Shown: in pieces, positions 53,619 to 62,628 of the stretch | Position numbering within the stretch: the stretch's first letter is position 1 | How the letters are laid out: every line of letters starts with the position of its first letter | Assembly: GCF_021401125.1 (NCBI RefSeq) | Contig: NZ_JACBFQ010000006.1 | Location: 186,001-250,000 of the forward strand | DNA length: 64,000 bases | Origin: Xanthobacter sp. NM-59 | GTDB lineage: Bacteria > Pseudomonadota > Alphaproteobacteria > Rhizobiales > Xanthobacteraceae | Reading direction: 5' to 3' | Translations under genes and position numbers: made by a program | The notes under the pieces: model-generated | The model's input: only the letters and a program-made list of their open reading frames with translations | Database searches by the model: none | Told to the model about the DNA's origin: nothing

Positions 53619-55505
53619 TCAGCGCCGAACCCATTTTTCAGCCTTGCCGAGGGCCCCCCATGCCGCAAGACCGAGGAAGACAGGCAGAAATGCGCTGCTC
53701 GTTCCCGCAAGCGCGGGCACCGAACTCGCAATGGTGCCCAGCAGGGTGCCGGACGAGGAGCTGGCAAGTATCTGCGTGAGCACGGCGCCAATGATGCCGA
53801 TCGCGCTCTTACGGCCATTCAGCAGCTTGCCGATCGTCTCGCCGAGCGCGCCATTGACCGGTCCAAGGGTCTTGCTGGCCTCAGCCACCTGCGGGCCGAT
53901 GCGCTCGGCGAGCAGCCGCGTCAGCATCAGGAGTGCTGCAGCGGAATCGTCGGCCGCGGCGGCGGGCTGCTGCGCAATGGGTTGCGGGATTGTCGCGGGC
54001 GTGGCAGGCGCGACGGCGGCAGTGGGTGGAGGCGCGGCAGCATCCCTCAATGAAGCGACGATGCCTTCGATGCGGCCGAGATCGGCCGGCTTGCTGGCCA
54101 ATGCCAGACGCAGCAGCAGCAAAAGCAGGTCCTCGGGGGCCGTGGGCGACTTGGGCGTCTCTTCGGCCATAGGTTTCTCCTGGGCGGCAAGCAGCTTGCG
54201 GATAAGATCGAAAAGGAGAAGGCTCCCGGCCCCCTCGCCAGGTGCCAGCGGCGCCGCAGGCCCGGGGGTCACGACCGCCTCGCCGGTAAGGGAGATGCCG
54301 AGAGCCCCTGCCGTCTCGGGTCCAACCTCCCCGTCTGCGGTGAGGCCATTGCGACGTTGGAACTCCACCACCGCGGCCTGCGTGCCGGCCCCATACTCGC
54401 CGTCCACACCGCCCGGGTCGATGCCCTGACGGAGCAACGCCTCCTGGATCGCCACCACGACTTTCGCGTCCATGTTCGGGGCCTCGGGCCTGTAAATGAC
54501 CGCAGGCTGGACGAGGGGGTGGATCGGCCCTTGCGTGTAGCTGATGTGGGTTGGAATGAGGATGCCCGCATCCCAGTGGCGGCCCTGAACCGTGTCTCGC
54601 ACCACGCCGTAACGCACGCCTTTGGCTTCCACGGTGCCGCCGCGCCCGTCACAGAGTACGATATGGCCCATCGCATCGGGACTTGGGGGATAGCGCAACA
54701 GAATGCCACCCACCGTCGCGGCCGCCTGTTCTACCGGAATCCGTGTCCCCAGACGCAGCATGTCGGCTTTCCAGGCCCCGGTATAGGCATCGGCCTGCGC
54801 TGGCGGAACCGCATCGTCGACGCAACCATAAAGTATACCTGCCTCCTGAAACACCAGCCAGGAAATGAACTCAGCACAATCCCATGGCCCCTTCCAGTTG
54901 GCGTTGTCCTTGGGTACCCGGATGTTCTTATACTCTTCACCGACATGCTCGAGCGCGCGCTTCAGGAGGCCCTCTCCGCTGGCGACGCCCGGGGACACCA
55001 CGACATTGAGCTTCGGCTCGTCGGCCAGAAATGCGTCGGCGCTGCCCAGCTTGAACATGCGATGAGCCTGTCGCCATTGCTCCTCACTAAGATTGTTGCC
55101 CTTTCCGGACTCACGGTGCGCGATGGCCTTGAGGAGGGCGATGGCGCCCTCGGGATCATCCAGCATGTCCCGCGTGAGGATGCGGGCCGGCGGATAGCCG
55201 GGAATGCCGAAGCTGTGCGCTCCGGTCCATTTCGCGCCGGCCTCGCCAATACTCATTCCGGTGTACTTCCGAAAGAGCAGGTCAAAATTGGAAGCCGCGC
55301 CATTTACCGGCGAGGGGAAGCGCGCAATCTTGTGTTGCCCGTGTCCAATAATCCCGTAGCCAATCTGGCCGAAGCGTGCCGCCTCCTCGGCTGGATATTG
55401 TGCACCTGGATTATTGTATCGAAACGAAGCGACTTCCGTGCCGGAGACATCCGACCGGATATCTGCCGTATTCGGACTTGTCGACTTGCCGATTGCGCCC
55501 GCCAT
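53619..55505 (-). CDS. NlpC/P60-like amidase - peptidoglycan-binding - membrane-tail protein
   Basis: A 628-residue multidomain protein. Residues 1-165: a phage-lysozyme/structural-protein-like domain (SFRYNNPGAQYPAEEAARFG, FDLLFRKYTGMSIGEAGAKW, GNNLSEEQWRQAHRM). Residues about 175-320: NlpC/P60-like domain with Cys210 (PWDCAEFISWLVFQEAG) and His281 (AMGHIVLCDGRGGTVEA). Residues about 347-403: PG_binding_1 (IQEALLRQGIDPGGVDGEYG, AAVVEFQRRNGLTADGEVG). After a Pro/Ala linker, residues about 565-625 hold two hydrophobic segments (AIGIIGAVLTQILA, AFLPVFLGLAAWGALG), holin-like. No signal peptide. GGAG lies 7 bases before the ATG. Such an enzyme could cut the wall from inside if the tail inserts in the membrane. 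First gene of the cluster. Confidence 0.75.
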   Translation of the reverse strand: MAGAIGKSTSPNTADIRSDVSGTEVASFRYNNPGAQYPAEEAARFGQIGYGIIGHGQHKIARFPSPVNGAASNFDLLFRKYTGMSIGEAGAKWTGAHSFGIPGYPPARILTRDMLDDPEGAIALLKAIAHRESGKGNNLSEEQWRQAHRMFKLGSADAFLADEPKLNVVVSPGVASGEGLLKRALEHVGEEYKNIRVPKDNANWKGPWDCAEFISWLVFQEAGILYGCVDDAVPPAQADAYTGAWKADMLRLGTRIPVEQAAATVGGILLRYPPSPDAMGHIVLCDGRGGTVEAKGVRYGVVRDTVQGRHWDAGILIPTHISYTQGPIHPLVQPAVIYRPEAPNMDAKVVVAIQEALLRQGIDPGGVDGEYGAGTQAAVVEFQRRNGLTADGEVGPETAGALGISLTGEAVVTPGPAAPLAPGEGAGSLLLFDLIRKLLAAQEKPMAEETPKSPTAPEDLLLLLLRLALASKPADLGRIEGIVASLRDAAAPPPTAAVAPATPATIPQPIAQQPAAAADDSAAALLMLTRLLAERIGPQVAEASKTLGPVNGALGETIGKLLNGRKSAIGIIGAVLTQILASSSSGTLLGTIASSVPALAGTSSAFLPVFLGLAAWGALGKAEKWVRR

Positions 55506-55625
55506 CGTCCGCTCCCTCGCCCTGAGAAGGTTGCGATTTTCAGCATCTAACTCTTGCGCACTGCTTGTTCGGGCCGCCGCTCGTCAAAGGCGGCTTGCGG
55601 CCTTTCAGGCGCGGACACAAAATAA

Positions 55626-55666
55626 TTATAACGCGTATTTTTGTACTATACACCAATTAGGTGTAG
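55626..55666 (-). promoter_or_regulatory. Promoter/operator of the conflict-type gene cluster
   Basis: On the minus strand a TATAAT -10 box lies at 55631-55626, about 120 bases before the NlpC/P60 gene. Just upstream, TACACC-TAATT-GGTGTA (55666-55650) is a perfect 6+6 inverted repeat covering the -35 area, a usual repressor-operator position. The surroundings are AT-rich. Confidence 0.5.
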
Positions 55667-56102
55667 TCAAGCTGACGGCAAATCACATCCTCCATTTAGG
55701 GGATGGACAGCGACAGGGACGTCGCGATGGGGGAAGCCGACGAAACTCGGCATTGCCCCCTCCCACAATGCGCCGCGGAAGCCGCAGGGCGGCTGGCGTG
55801 CCGGTGGGGAGATTGGATCTGTTCGCGCGCCACGGCGACGCCCGATCGGCCCGATCGGGGGCCCGCAGGGCGCACGCATGGGGCGTCCGGCAGCCCGACC
55901 TTGGGATGGCCGTGCTCGCCTGCGCGGCGGAACTCGCTATTGCGCCGGCCCGGCGGGCGCGCTCCGCAGGTGCCCGGGCCAACGGCCTTCGATTGAGGCC
56001 TCGTGATGACCCGACGCGTTCTGCCCGTCGAAACCTGCCTGCGGTTCCCAAAGGGTTACAGTGGCGTTCACAAAAGCTCGGGAATACTGATCTTCGAGCC
56101 GG
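55667..56102. other. 436 bp without a recognisable gene
   Basis: GC-rich, with Arg/Pro/Gly-rich short frames on both strands and no family motif. Marks the right edge of the accessory segment before the pyruvate dehydrogenase genes. Confidence 0.4.
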
Positions 56103-56162
56103 AAATAAAAATGACAGGTGAGAGCGCCAAACAGGCTCGCTGCTTGACACCCTCGCCTGTCA
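56103..56162 (-). terminator. Rho-independent terminator after the aceE-aceF-lpdA operon
   Basis: On the minus strand, 48 bases after the lpdA stop: arms TGACAGGCGAG and CTCACCTGTCA (one G-U type mismatch) enclosing further pairing, then TTTTTATTT. Confidence 0.7.
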
Positions 56163-56210
56163 GTCTGGCTCGCCGGGAGGTCCGCCATTCAAGATGCAGA
56201 AGACCACACC

Positions 56211-57896
56211 CTAGAGGTCGGTGATCGTCCCCTCGAACACTTCGGCCGCAAGGCCAAGAGTTTCGGAGAGGGTCGGATGCGGGTGGATGGTCAAGGCAAG
56301 GTCGCCCGCCTCCGCGCCCATCTCGATCGCAAGCGCCGCCTCCGCCACCAGCTCGCCAGCGTTCGGGCCCACCATGCCAGCACCCAGAAGGCGGTGGCTG
56401 TCCGGATCGAATACCAGCTTCGTCACGCCCTCGCCGCGCCCCATGGACAAAGCGCGCCCGGAGGCTGCCCAGGGAAAGGCGCCGGTCTTCACGGCGATGC
56501 CCTCCGCTTTCGCCTGGGCCTCGGTGAGGCCCACCCAAGCCACCTCGGGGTCGGTGTAGGCCACCGAAGGGATCACGCGGGCGTCGAACGCCGCTTTGTG
56601 GCCGCAGGCGACCTCGGCCGCCACCTTGCCTTCGTGCACCGCCTTGTGGGCGAGCATGGGCTGGCCGACCACGTCGCCGATGGCGAAAATGTGCGGCTGG
56701 CTGGTGCGCATCTGCCGGTCCACCGGAATGAAGCCGCGCTCATCCACCGCGACGCCGGCCGCGGCGGCATCCACCTGCCCCCCGTTGGGGCGGCGCCCCA
56801 CTGCCACCAGAACCTTGTCGAACTCCGCCTGGTGAACGCCCGCCGGCCCCTCGAAGGTGACCATCAGCCCGGAGGCCGAGGGGGTGACCGCCGTCACTCT
56901 GGTCTTGAGAAGGACCTGCTCATATTGCGCGCCGAGCCGCTTCATCAGTGGCGCCACCAGATCGCGGTCGGCACCGGGAATGATCTGCTCCATCAGCTCG
57001 ACCACGGTGATCTTCGCGCCAAGGGCATGATAGACCTGCGCCATCTCCAGCCCGATGATGCCGCCGCCGAGAACCAGCATCCGGGCCGGCACATCGGCAA
57101 GCTCCAGCGCTCCCGTGCTGTCGATGATGCGCGGATCGTCTGGCAGGAAGCCCAGCCGCACCGGCTCCGAGCCCACCGCGATCACCGCCTGATCGAACGA
57201 AATCGTCCGGCCGTCCTCACCCGTGACCGCGACGCGGTTTGCGCCGGTGAAGCGGGCGGTGCCGCGCATCACCTCCACCTTGCGCCGTCGGGCAAGGCCG
57301 CTCAGCCCGCCGGTCAGCCGGCCCACCACGCTCCGCGTCCACTCGCGGATGCCGTCGAGCTCGACGGTGGCCGCGCCGAAGCGCACGCCATGGGCGGAGA
57401 GCCCCGCCGCCTCGTCCATCACCTTGGCCACATGGAGGAGCGCCTTGGACGGGATGCAGCCGACATTGAGGCACACCCCGCCCAGGGTCGGCCTGCTATC
57501 CACCAGCACCACCTTGCGGCCGAGATCCGCCGCCCGGAACGCTGCCGTGTAGCCGCCGGGACCACCGCCGATCACCAGAAGCTCGGCATGAAGATCGGCC
57601 CCCGCCGACGGAGGCCCATCCGCCGCCTGCGGCGCGCCGGCCGGGCTCGCGCCGGCCTCGGCTCCTGTGTCCAGCCGCAGCACCACCTGGCCCCGGCTCA
57701 CCTTGTCGCCCACACCCACCAGCAGGGCGACGACCACGCCCGCCGCCGGCGAAGGCACGTCCAAGGTCGCCTTGTCGCTCTCCAGCATCAGGATCGGCTG
57801 GTCGGCGGCCACCCGCTCGCCCACCGCCACCAGGATTTCCACCACCGGCACCTGGGCAAAGTCGCCCATGTCGGGGATTTCGACATCCAGCGTCAT
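56211..57896 (-). CDS. lpdA: Dihydrolipoyl dehydrogenase (E3) with N-terminal lipoyl domain
   Basis: A 561-residue E3. Residues 1-80 are a lipoyl domain (VEIPDMGDFAQVPVVEILVA; lipoyl-Lys in LESDKATLDVPSP). An Ala/Gly/Pro linker follows. The flavoprotein part begins LLVIGGGPGGYTAAFRAADLG and has the redox disulfide GGVCLNVGCIPSKALL, the NAD-site GGGIIGLEMAQVYHALG and the active-site HPHPTLSE. It reoxidises lipoyl groups of AceF with NAD. E3 with its own lipoyl domain is typical of homodimeric-E1 complexes. ATG 57896 follows the aceF stop by 11 bases; an upstream in-frame extension is not E3-like. Confidence 0.93.
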   Translation of the reverse strand: MTLDVEIPDMGDFAQVPVVEILVAVGERVAADQPILMLESDKATLDVPSPAAGVVVALLVGVGDKVSRGQVVLRLDTGAEAGASPAGAPQAADGPPSAGADLHAELLVIGGGPGGYTAAFRAADLGRKVVLVDSRPTLGGVCLNVGCIPSKALLHVAKVMDEAAGLSAHGVRFGAATVELDGIREWTRSVVGRLTGGLSGLARRRKVEVMRGTARFTGANRVAVTGEDGRTISFDQAVIAVGSEPVRLGFLPDDPRIIDSTGALELADVPARMLVLGGGIIGLEMAQVYHALGAKITVVELMEQIIPGADRDLVAPLMKRLGAQYEQVLLKTRVTAVTPSASGLMVTFEGPAGVHQAEFDKVLVAVGRRPNGGQVDAAAAGVAVDERGFIPVDRQMRTSQPHIFAIGDVVGQPMLAHKAVHEGKVAAEVACGHKAAFDARVIPSVAYTDPEVAWVGLTEAQAKAEGIAVKTGAFPWAASGRALSMGRGEGVTKLVFDPDSHRLLGAGMVGPNAGELVAEAALAIEMGAEAGDLALTIHPHPTLSETLGLAAEVFEGTITDL

Positions 57897-57907
57897 CGCA
57901 TCCCCCT

Positions 57908-59206
57908 TCACAACGAGATCCGCCGGAAATCGGCGAGGATCGTCTTGACGAACACAAGGAATTTCGCCGCCGCCACGCCATCCACCACCCGGTGGTCCCA
58001 AGACAGGCTCATGGGCTGGATGAGACGCGGCTGGAACGCCGTGCCGTCCCACACCGGTTTGACGGCCGCGCGGACCATGCCGAAAATCGCCACCTCCGGC
58101 GCATTGATGATGGGGGTGAAATTGGTGCCGCCGATGCCCCCCAGGGACGAGATGGTGAAGGTGGCGCCCTGGATGTCGGCCGCCTTCAACCGCCCGGCGC
58201 GGGCGTCGGCGGCAAGGTCCGCCATTTCCGCCGCGATCTCCTGGATGCCCTTGCTGTCGGCGGCCTTCACCACCGGCACCACCAGGCCCTCGGGCGTGTC
58301 GGCGGCCACCCCGATATTGTAGTATTGCTTCAGCACCAGGGCATCGCCATCCAGCGAGGAGTTGAACGCCGGATAGGCCTTCAGCGCCGCCACGCAGGCC
58401 TTCACCACGAAGGGCAGGATGGAGAGCTTCACCCCGTCCTTAAGCTCCGCGTTCACCGTCTTGCGGAACGCCTCGAGGTCGGTGATGTCCGCATCCTCGA
58501 AATTGGTCACATGGGGAATGATGGTGGCATTGCGCGCCAGATTGGGACCCGAGATCTTCTTGATCCGCGACAGGGGCTCGCAGGTGATGGGCCCGAACTT
58601 GGCGTAGTCCACCTTCGGCCAGGGCAGCAGGTCGATCCCGATGCCCGTGCCCTCAGCTGCCGACAGGGGCTCGGGCGCCCGCAGCGCGGCCTTGACCACG
58701 CTTTGGATGTCCTCCCGGGTGATGCGCCCCCGCGGCCCCGTGCCCGCGACGGCCGCCAGATCCACCCCCAGTTCCCGCGCGAACTTGCGCACCGCGGGGG
58801 AAGCGTGCGGCGGCAGGCCCTCCGACGCCCTACCCCCAGGCATTCCGACCGCAGCCGCCGTTGCCGGCGCGGCGGTGGGCGCTGGCGCCGGGGCCACAGC
58901 CGGAGCCGGGGCATCGGCCGGCGGCACCGGGGGAAGCCCTGGCGCGGCCTTCTGTTCCGCGCTGGCGACAGCCTCCAGCAGCATCAGCACGCTGCCGGTG
59001 CTCACGCGATCTCCCTCCACCACCTTGAGCGCGATGACGCGCCCAGCCGTGGGGGCGGGAATATCGAGGGTCGCCTTGTCGGACTCGATCATCACCACGG
59101 TCTGGTCGGCGGCGACCACGTCGCCCACCTGCACCGACAGCTCGACCACCGGCACGTTCTTGAAGTCCCCGATATCGGGAACGCGCAATTCAATCGTCTG
59201 GCTCAT
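57908..59206 (-). CDS. aceF: Pyruvate dehydrogenase E2, dihydrolipoamide acetyltransferase
   Basis: A 432-residue E2 with one lipoyl domain (1-80; ELRVPDIGDFKNVPVVELSV, Lys in IESDKATLDIPAP), an Ala/Pro linker, the E3-binding domain (about 135-170; ASPAVRKFARELGVDL, GTGPRGRITREDI) and the acyltransferase core (about 205-432) with SWDHRVVDGVAAAKF near the C-terminus (catalytic His). It forms the complex core and makes acetyl-CoA. Many gammaproteobacterial E2 proteins have two or three lipoyl domains; one here plus one on E3 is the shorter type. It follows aceE by 12 bases. Confidence 0.95.
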   Translation of the reverse strand: MSQTIELRVPDIGDFKNVPVVELSVQVGDVVAADQTVVMIESDKATLDIPAPTAGRVIALKVVEGDRVSTGSVLMLLEAVASAEQKAAPGLPPVPPADAPAPAVAPAPAPTAAPATAAAVGMPGGRASEGLPPHASPAVRKFARELGVDLAAVAGTGPRGRITREDIQSVVKAALRAPEPLSAAEGTGIGIDLLPWPKVDYAKFGPITCEPLSRIKKISGPNLARNATIIPHVTNFEDADITDLEAFRKTVNAELKDGVKLSILPFVVKACVAALKAYPAFNSSLDGDALVLKQYYNIGVAADTPEGLVVPVVKAADSKGIQEIAAEMADLAADARAGRLKAADIQGATFTISSLGGIGGTNFTPIINAPEVAIFGMVRAAVKPVWDGTAFQPRLIQPMSLSWDHRVVDGVAAAKFLVFVKTILADFRRISL

Positions 59207-59218
59207 GTTCGCGCCCCC

Positions 59219-61885
59219 TCACGCAGTCCAGGGCGCGGGCGCGCCGGCGTTCTGCCCGAAATGGTCGATGGCACGGGTGTGCAACTCGGCCGGTGCGAGG
59301 CCAGCCCGCACCAAGGCATCGATGGCGGCGAGCGCGATGGAGTTGCGGTCCACCTCGAAGAAGGCCCGCAGGTCCGCGCGATTGGCACTGCGCCCGAAAC
59401 CGTCAGTGCCCAGCGCCACGAAAGGCGCCCGCACATAAGGCGCGATCATGTCCGGCACGGCGCGTACATAATCGGTGGCCGCGATCACCGGCGCAGCGCC
59501 GGCTAGACAGGTCTCCACATGGGAGCGATGGGCGCTGCCGGGCCCCTCCAGCCGGTTACGGCGCTCCACGGACTGGGCATCGCGGGCGAGCTCCGAATAG
59601 CTGGTGGCGCTGAAGATGTCGGAGGCGACGCCGAATTCCCGCGCCAGGATCCCGGCCGCTGCGATCACCTCGTTGAGGATGCAGCCCGAGCCGATGAGCC
59701 GCACCCTGGGGCCCGCGCCCTCGCCCGCCGTGAGGCGGTAGAGGCCCTTGAGAATGCCCTCGGCCACGCCCTCGGGCATGTTCGGCTGGGCATAATTTTC
59801 GTTCATCACCGTGACGTAGAAGAACTCGTCGGCCTCCTCCGCCAGCATGCGCCGCATGCCGTGATCGAGGATCACCGCCAATTCGTAGGCGTAAGCGGGG
59901 TCATAGGCGCGGCAGTTGGGCACGGTGGCGGCGATGAGGTGGCTGGTGCCATCCTGGTGCTGCAGCCCCTCGCCCGAGAGCGTGGTACGCCCGGCCGTGG
60001 CGCCCAGCAGAAAGCCGCGCGAGCGCTGGTCGGCCGCGGCCCAGATCAAGTCTCCCACCCGCTGGAAGCCGAACATGGAATAATAGATGTAGACCGGCAG
60101 CGTCGGCACGCCATGGACCGAATAGGAGGTGGCCGCCGCCGTCCAGGACGAGAGCGCGCCCGCCTCCGTGATGCCCTCCTCCAGGAGCTGGCCGTTCTTG
60201 GCCTCCTTGTAGAACATCATGGATCCGGCATCCTCGGGCTCGTAGAGCTGGCCCTGCGGGGCGTAAATGCCGATCTGCCGGAACAGATTGTCCATGCCGA
60301 AGGTGCGCGCCTCATCGGCGACGATGGGCACGATACGCGGGCCGAGATCCTTGTCCTTCAACAGGCCGCCCAGCATGCGGACGGCGGCCATGGTGGTGGA
60401 CATCTCCTTGTCGGCGGACTCCAAGGCGAACTTGGCATAGGCCGCCGGCGCGGGAACCGCGATGCGGGTGCCGGCCGGCGCCTTGGGCGCACGCGCGGGC
60501 AGGAAGCCGCCGAGCGCCGCCCGCCGCTCGGCGAGGTAGCGCATCTCGCGGCTGTCGGGGGCAGGCCGGTAGAATTTGAGCTCCGCCAGATCCGCCTCCG
60601 ACAGCGGCAGGCCGAACCGATCACGGAACGCCACCAGCGCGGCGAGATCGAGCTTCTTGGCCTGGTGCGCCGTCATCCGGCTCTCGCCGGCCCCGCCCAT
60701 GCCATAGCCCTTCTTGGTCTTGGCCAGGATGACGGTGGGCTTGCCCTTGTTGGCCTTGGCGGCGGCGAAGGCGGCATGGAGCTTGCGGAAATCGTGGCCG
60801 CCGCGCTTCAGCGCATTGATCTCGGCGTCCGTCATATGCGCCACCAGGGCACGGGTCGCGGGATCGACGTCGAAGAACTTCAGCCGGTTATAGTCGCCAT
60901 CCTTGGAGCCGAGGTTCTGGTATTCCCCGTCCACCGTCTCCGCGAAGCGGCGCAGGAGCACGCAATCGGTGTCGCGGGCGAACAGGGCATCCCACTGCGA
61001 GCCCCACAGCACCTTGATGACGTTCCAGCCGGCACCGATGAAGAGCGCTTCCAGCTCCTGAATGATCTGCCCGTTGCCGCGCACCGGCCCATCGAGCCGC
61101 TGCAGGTTGCAGTTGACGATGAAAGTGAGGTTGTCGAGGCCCTCGCGCGCCGCCAGCGTCAGCGCGCCAATGGCTTCCGGCTCGTCCATCTCCCCGTCGC
61201 CGAACACGCCCCACACATGGCGTCCCGCGGTGTCGGCCAGGCCGCGCCCTTCCAGATAGCGCATGTAGCGCGCCTGATAGATGGCGCTCATGGGGCCGAT
61301 GCCCATGGAGCCGGTGGGGAACTGCCAGAAGTCCGGCATCAACCAGGGATGGGGATAGGAACACAAGCCACCGCCGCCGGCCTCCTGCCGGTAGCGGGCC
61401 AGATGGCCCGAGCTCAGCCGACCTTCCAGGAATGCCCGAGCATAGACGCCGGGCGCCGAATGGGGCTGGAAATAAACGAGGTCGCCGCCGAATTCAGGTG
61501 TCCGCGCGCGGAAGAAATGGTTGAAGCCGGTCTCGAAAATCTCCGCCGCAGAAGCGTAGGAGGCGATGTGGCCGCCCAGCTCCCCATAAGCTCGGTTCGC
61601 CCGCACCACCATGGCGAGCGCATTCCAGCGGATGATGGAGGTGAGCTTCTCCTCGGTCTCCAGATCGCCCGGATAGGCGCCCTGCTGCTCAACGGGAATG
61701 GTGTTGCGATAGGCGGAAAACGGCTGGCTGAGGCCGATGCCGCCACGCCGACGGGCTTCTTCCTCCAGCCTGCTCATCAGGAAGCGGGCGCGCGCGCCGC
61801 CACTGGCGTCCATGACAGCATTGAGCGCCTCCACCCATTCGCGGGTCTCGACGGGATCCGGATCCTGGCCGGGCTCGACGATCAT
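59219..61885 (-). CDS. aceE: Pyruvate dehydrogenase E1, homodimeric type
   Basis: An 888-residue thiamine-diphosphate E1, the usual length of AceE. Motifs: DPVETREWVEALNAVMDAS at the start, the ThDP/Mg signature GDGEMDEPEAIGALTLAARE with INCNLQ-like IVNCNLQRLDGPVRGN, KTKKGYGMGGAGESRM, and the C-terminal FVALGTDGFGRSANRADLR. It decarboxylates pyruvate and acetylates the lipoyl group of AceF. First gene of the aceE-aceF-lpdA operon, divergent from an Lrp-type regulator across 146 AT-rich bases. Most Alphaproteobacteria use a heterotetrameric PdhA/PdhB E1, so this type is notable. Confidence 0.96.
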   Translation of the reverse strand: MIVEPGQDPDPVETREWVEALNAVMDASGGARARFLMSRLEEEARRRGGIGLSQPFSAYRNTIPVEQQGAYPGDLETEEKLTSIIRWNALAMVVRANRAYGELGGHIASYASAAEIFETGFNHFFRARTPEFGGDLVYFQPHSAPGVYARAFLEGRLSSGHLARYRQEAGGGGLCSYPHPWLMPDFWQFPTGSMGIGPMSAIYQARYMRYLEGRGLADTAGRHVWGVFGDGEMDEPEAIGALTLAAREGLDNLTFIVNCNLQRLDGPVRGNGQIIQELEALFIGAGWNVIKVLWGSQWDALFARDTDCVLLRRFAETVDGEYQNLGSKDGDYNRLKFFDVDPATRALVAHMTDAEINALKRGGHDFRKLHAAFAAAKANKGKPTVILAKTKKGYGMGGAGESRMTAHQAKKLDLAALVAFRDRFGLPLSEADLAELKFYRPAPDSREMRYLAERRAALGGFLPARAPKAPAGTRIAVPAPAAYAKFALESADKEMSTTMAAVRMLGGLLKDKDLGPRIVPIVADEARTFGMDNLFRQIGIYAPQGQLYEPEDAGSMMFYKEAKNGQLLEEGITEAGALSSWTAAATSYSVHGVPTLPVYIYYSMFGFQRVGDLIWAAADQRSRGFLLGATAGRTTLSGEGLQHQDGTSHLIAATVPNCRAYDPAYAYELAVILDHGMRRMLAEEADEFFYVTVMNENYAQPNMPEGVAEGILKGLYRLTAGEGAGPRVRLIGSGCILNEVIAAAGILAREFGVASDIFSATSYSELARDAQSVERRNRLEGPGSAHRSHVETCLAGAAPVIAATDYVRAVPDMIAPYVRAPFVALGTDGFGRSANRADLRAFFEVDRNSIALAAIDALVRAGLAPAELHTRAIDHFGQNAGAPAPWTA

Positions 61886-62031
61886 TGAGCATTTCCTCTG
61901 ATTTGTGCTTTAGGCGCCTCTCGGACGTCCCCTGTCTAACCCGTCAGGCGCCGCAGATGTTGCTTTATGTATTGATGATACTGTCGATTATAGGCATATA
62001 ATGCTGCATCATATATTTTGTGAGGCAGATT
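61886..62031. promoter_or_regulatory. Divergent aceE / Lrp promoter region with an Lrp-type palindrome
   Basis: A 146-base AT-rich region (TTTATGTATTGATGATAC, GATTATAGGCATATAATG). At 61997-62013, TATAATGC-T-GCATCATA is a near-perfect inverted repeat (one mismatch) of the length Lrp/AsnC proteins bind. Its position between the two starts suggests control of both. Confidence 0.6.
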
Positions 62032-62502
62032 ATGCCGCCCAGGCCCATCGATGCGACAGACCGAAGAATTCTCCGTGAGTTGCAGCGCGAAGCGAAGCTC
62101 ACCAATGCCGAACTGGCGTCACGGATTGGCTTGTCGCCATCGCCCTGCCTGGCGCGTGTGCGCGCCTTGGAGCATGACGGCGTGATCTCGCGCTACGTGG
62201 CCCTAGTGCAGCCAGAAACTCTTGGGCTCGAAATCAGTGTATTCATTCAGGTGACGCTGGAGCGCCAGGCAGAGCAGGCCCTCGACACCTTCGAGTCTCG
62301 GATGGACCGCTGCCCGGAGGTGATGGAGTGCTATCTGATGACAGGAGACAGCGACTATCTCCTGCGGGTCCTGGTGCGCAATATCAGCGAACTTCAGCGC
62401 TTCATCGTTCGGGATCTCTCCAAGATTCCGGGTGTCGCCAATATCAAGTCAAGCTTCGCGCTCAAGCAGGTAAAGTACAATACGGCCCTGCCGATGGAGT
62501 GA
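62032..62502 (+). CDS. Lrp/AsnC family regulator, probable regulator of the pdh operon
   Basis: A 156-residue Lrp/AsnC protein: HTH IDATDRRILRELQREAKLTN, ASRIGLSPSPCLARVRALEHD; RAM domain VMECYLMTGDSDYLLRVLV and IKSSFALKQVKYNTALP. ATG 62032 gives the normal N-terminus (GTG 62020 is possible). Divergent from aceE with an Lrp-type palindrome between, so control of pyruvate dehydrogenase is likely. A textbook terminator ends the gene about 80 bases after its stop. Confidence 0.92.
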   Translation: MPPRPIDATDRRILRELQREAKLTNAELASRIGLSPSPCLARVRALEHDGVISRYVALVQPETLGLEISVFIQVTLERQAEQALDTFESRMDRCPEVMECYLMTGDSDYLLRVLVRNISELQRFIVRDLSKIPGVANIKSSFALKQVKYNTALPME

Positions 62503-62584
62503 TACATTGCCTGTCGGGAGCGACACTTGTGGCCGCAACACGCCCCTATCTTTATTTCGGGTGGGATAAGGCGCCCTCGTCCTG

Positions 62585-62617
62585 CTCCAGGCCCCACCCG
62601 GGGGGGCCTGGAGTTTT
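62585..62617 (+). terminator. Rho-independent terminator after the Lrp gene
   Basis: Perfect 11-bp stem CTCCAGGCCCC / GGGGCCTGGAG, 7-base loop, then TTTT. It faces the convergent dctM gene. Confidence 0.88.
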
Positions 62618-62628
62618 ACCGTCGCCTC

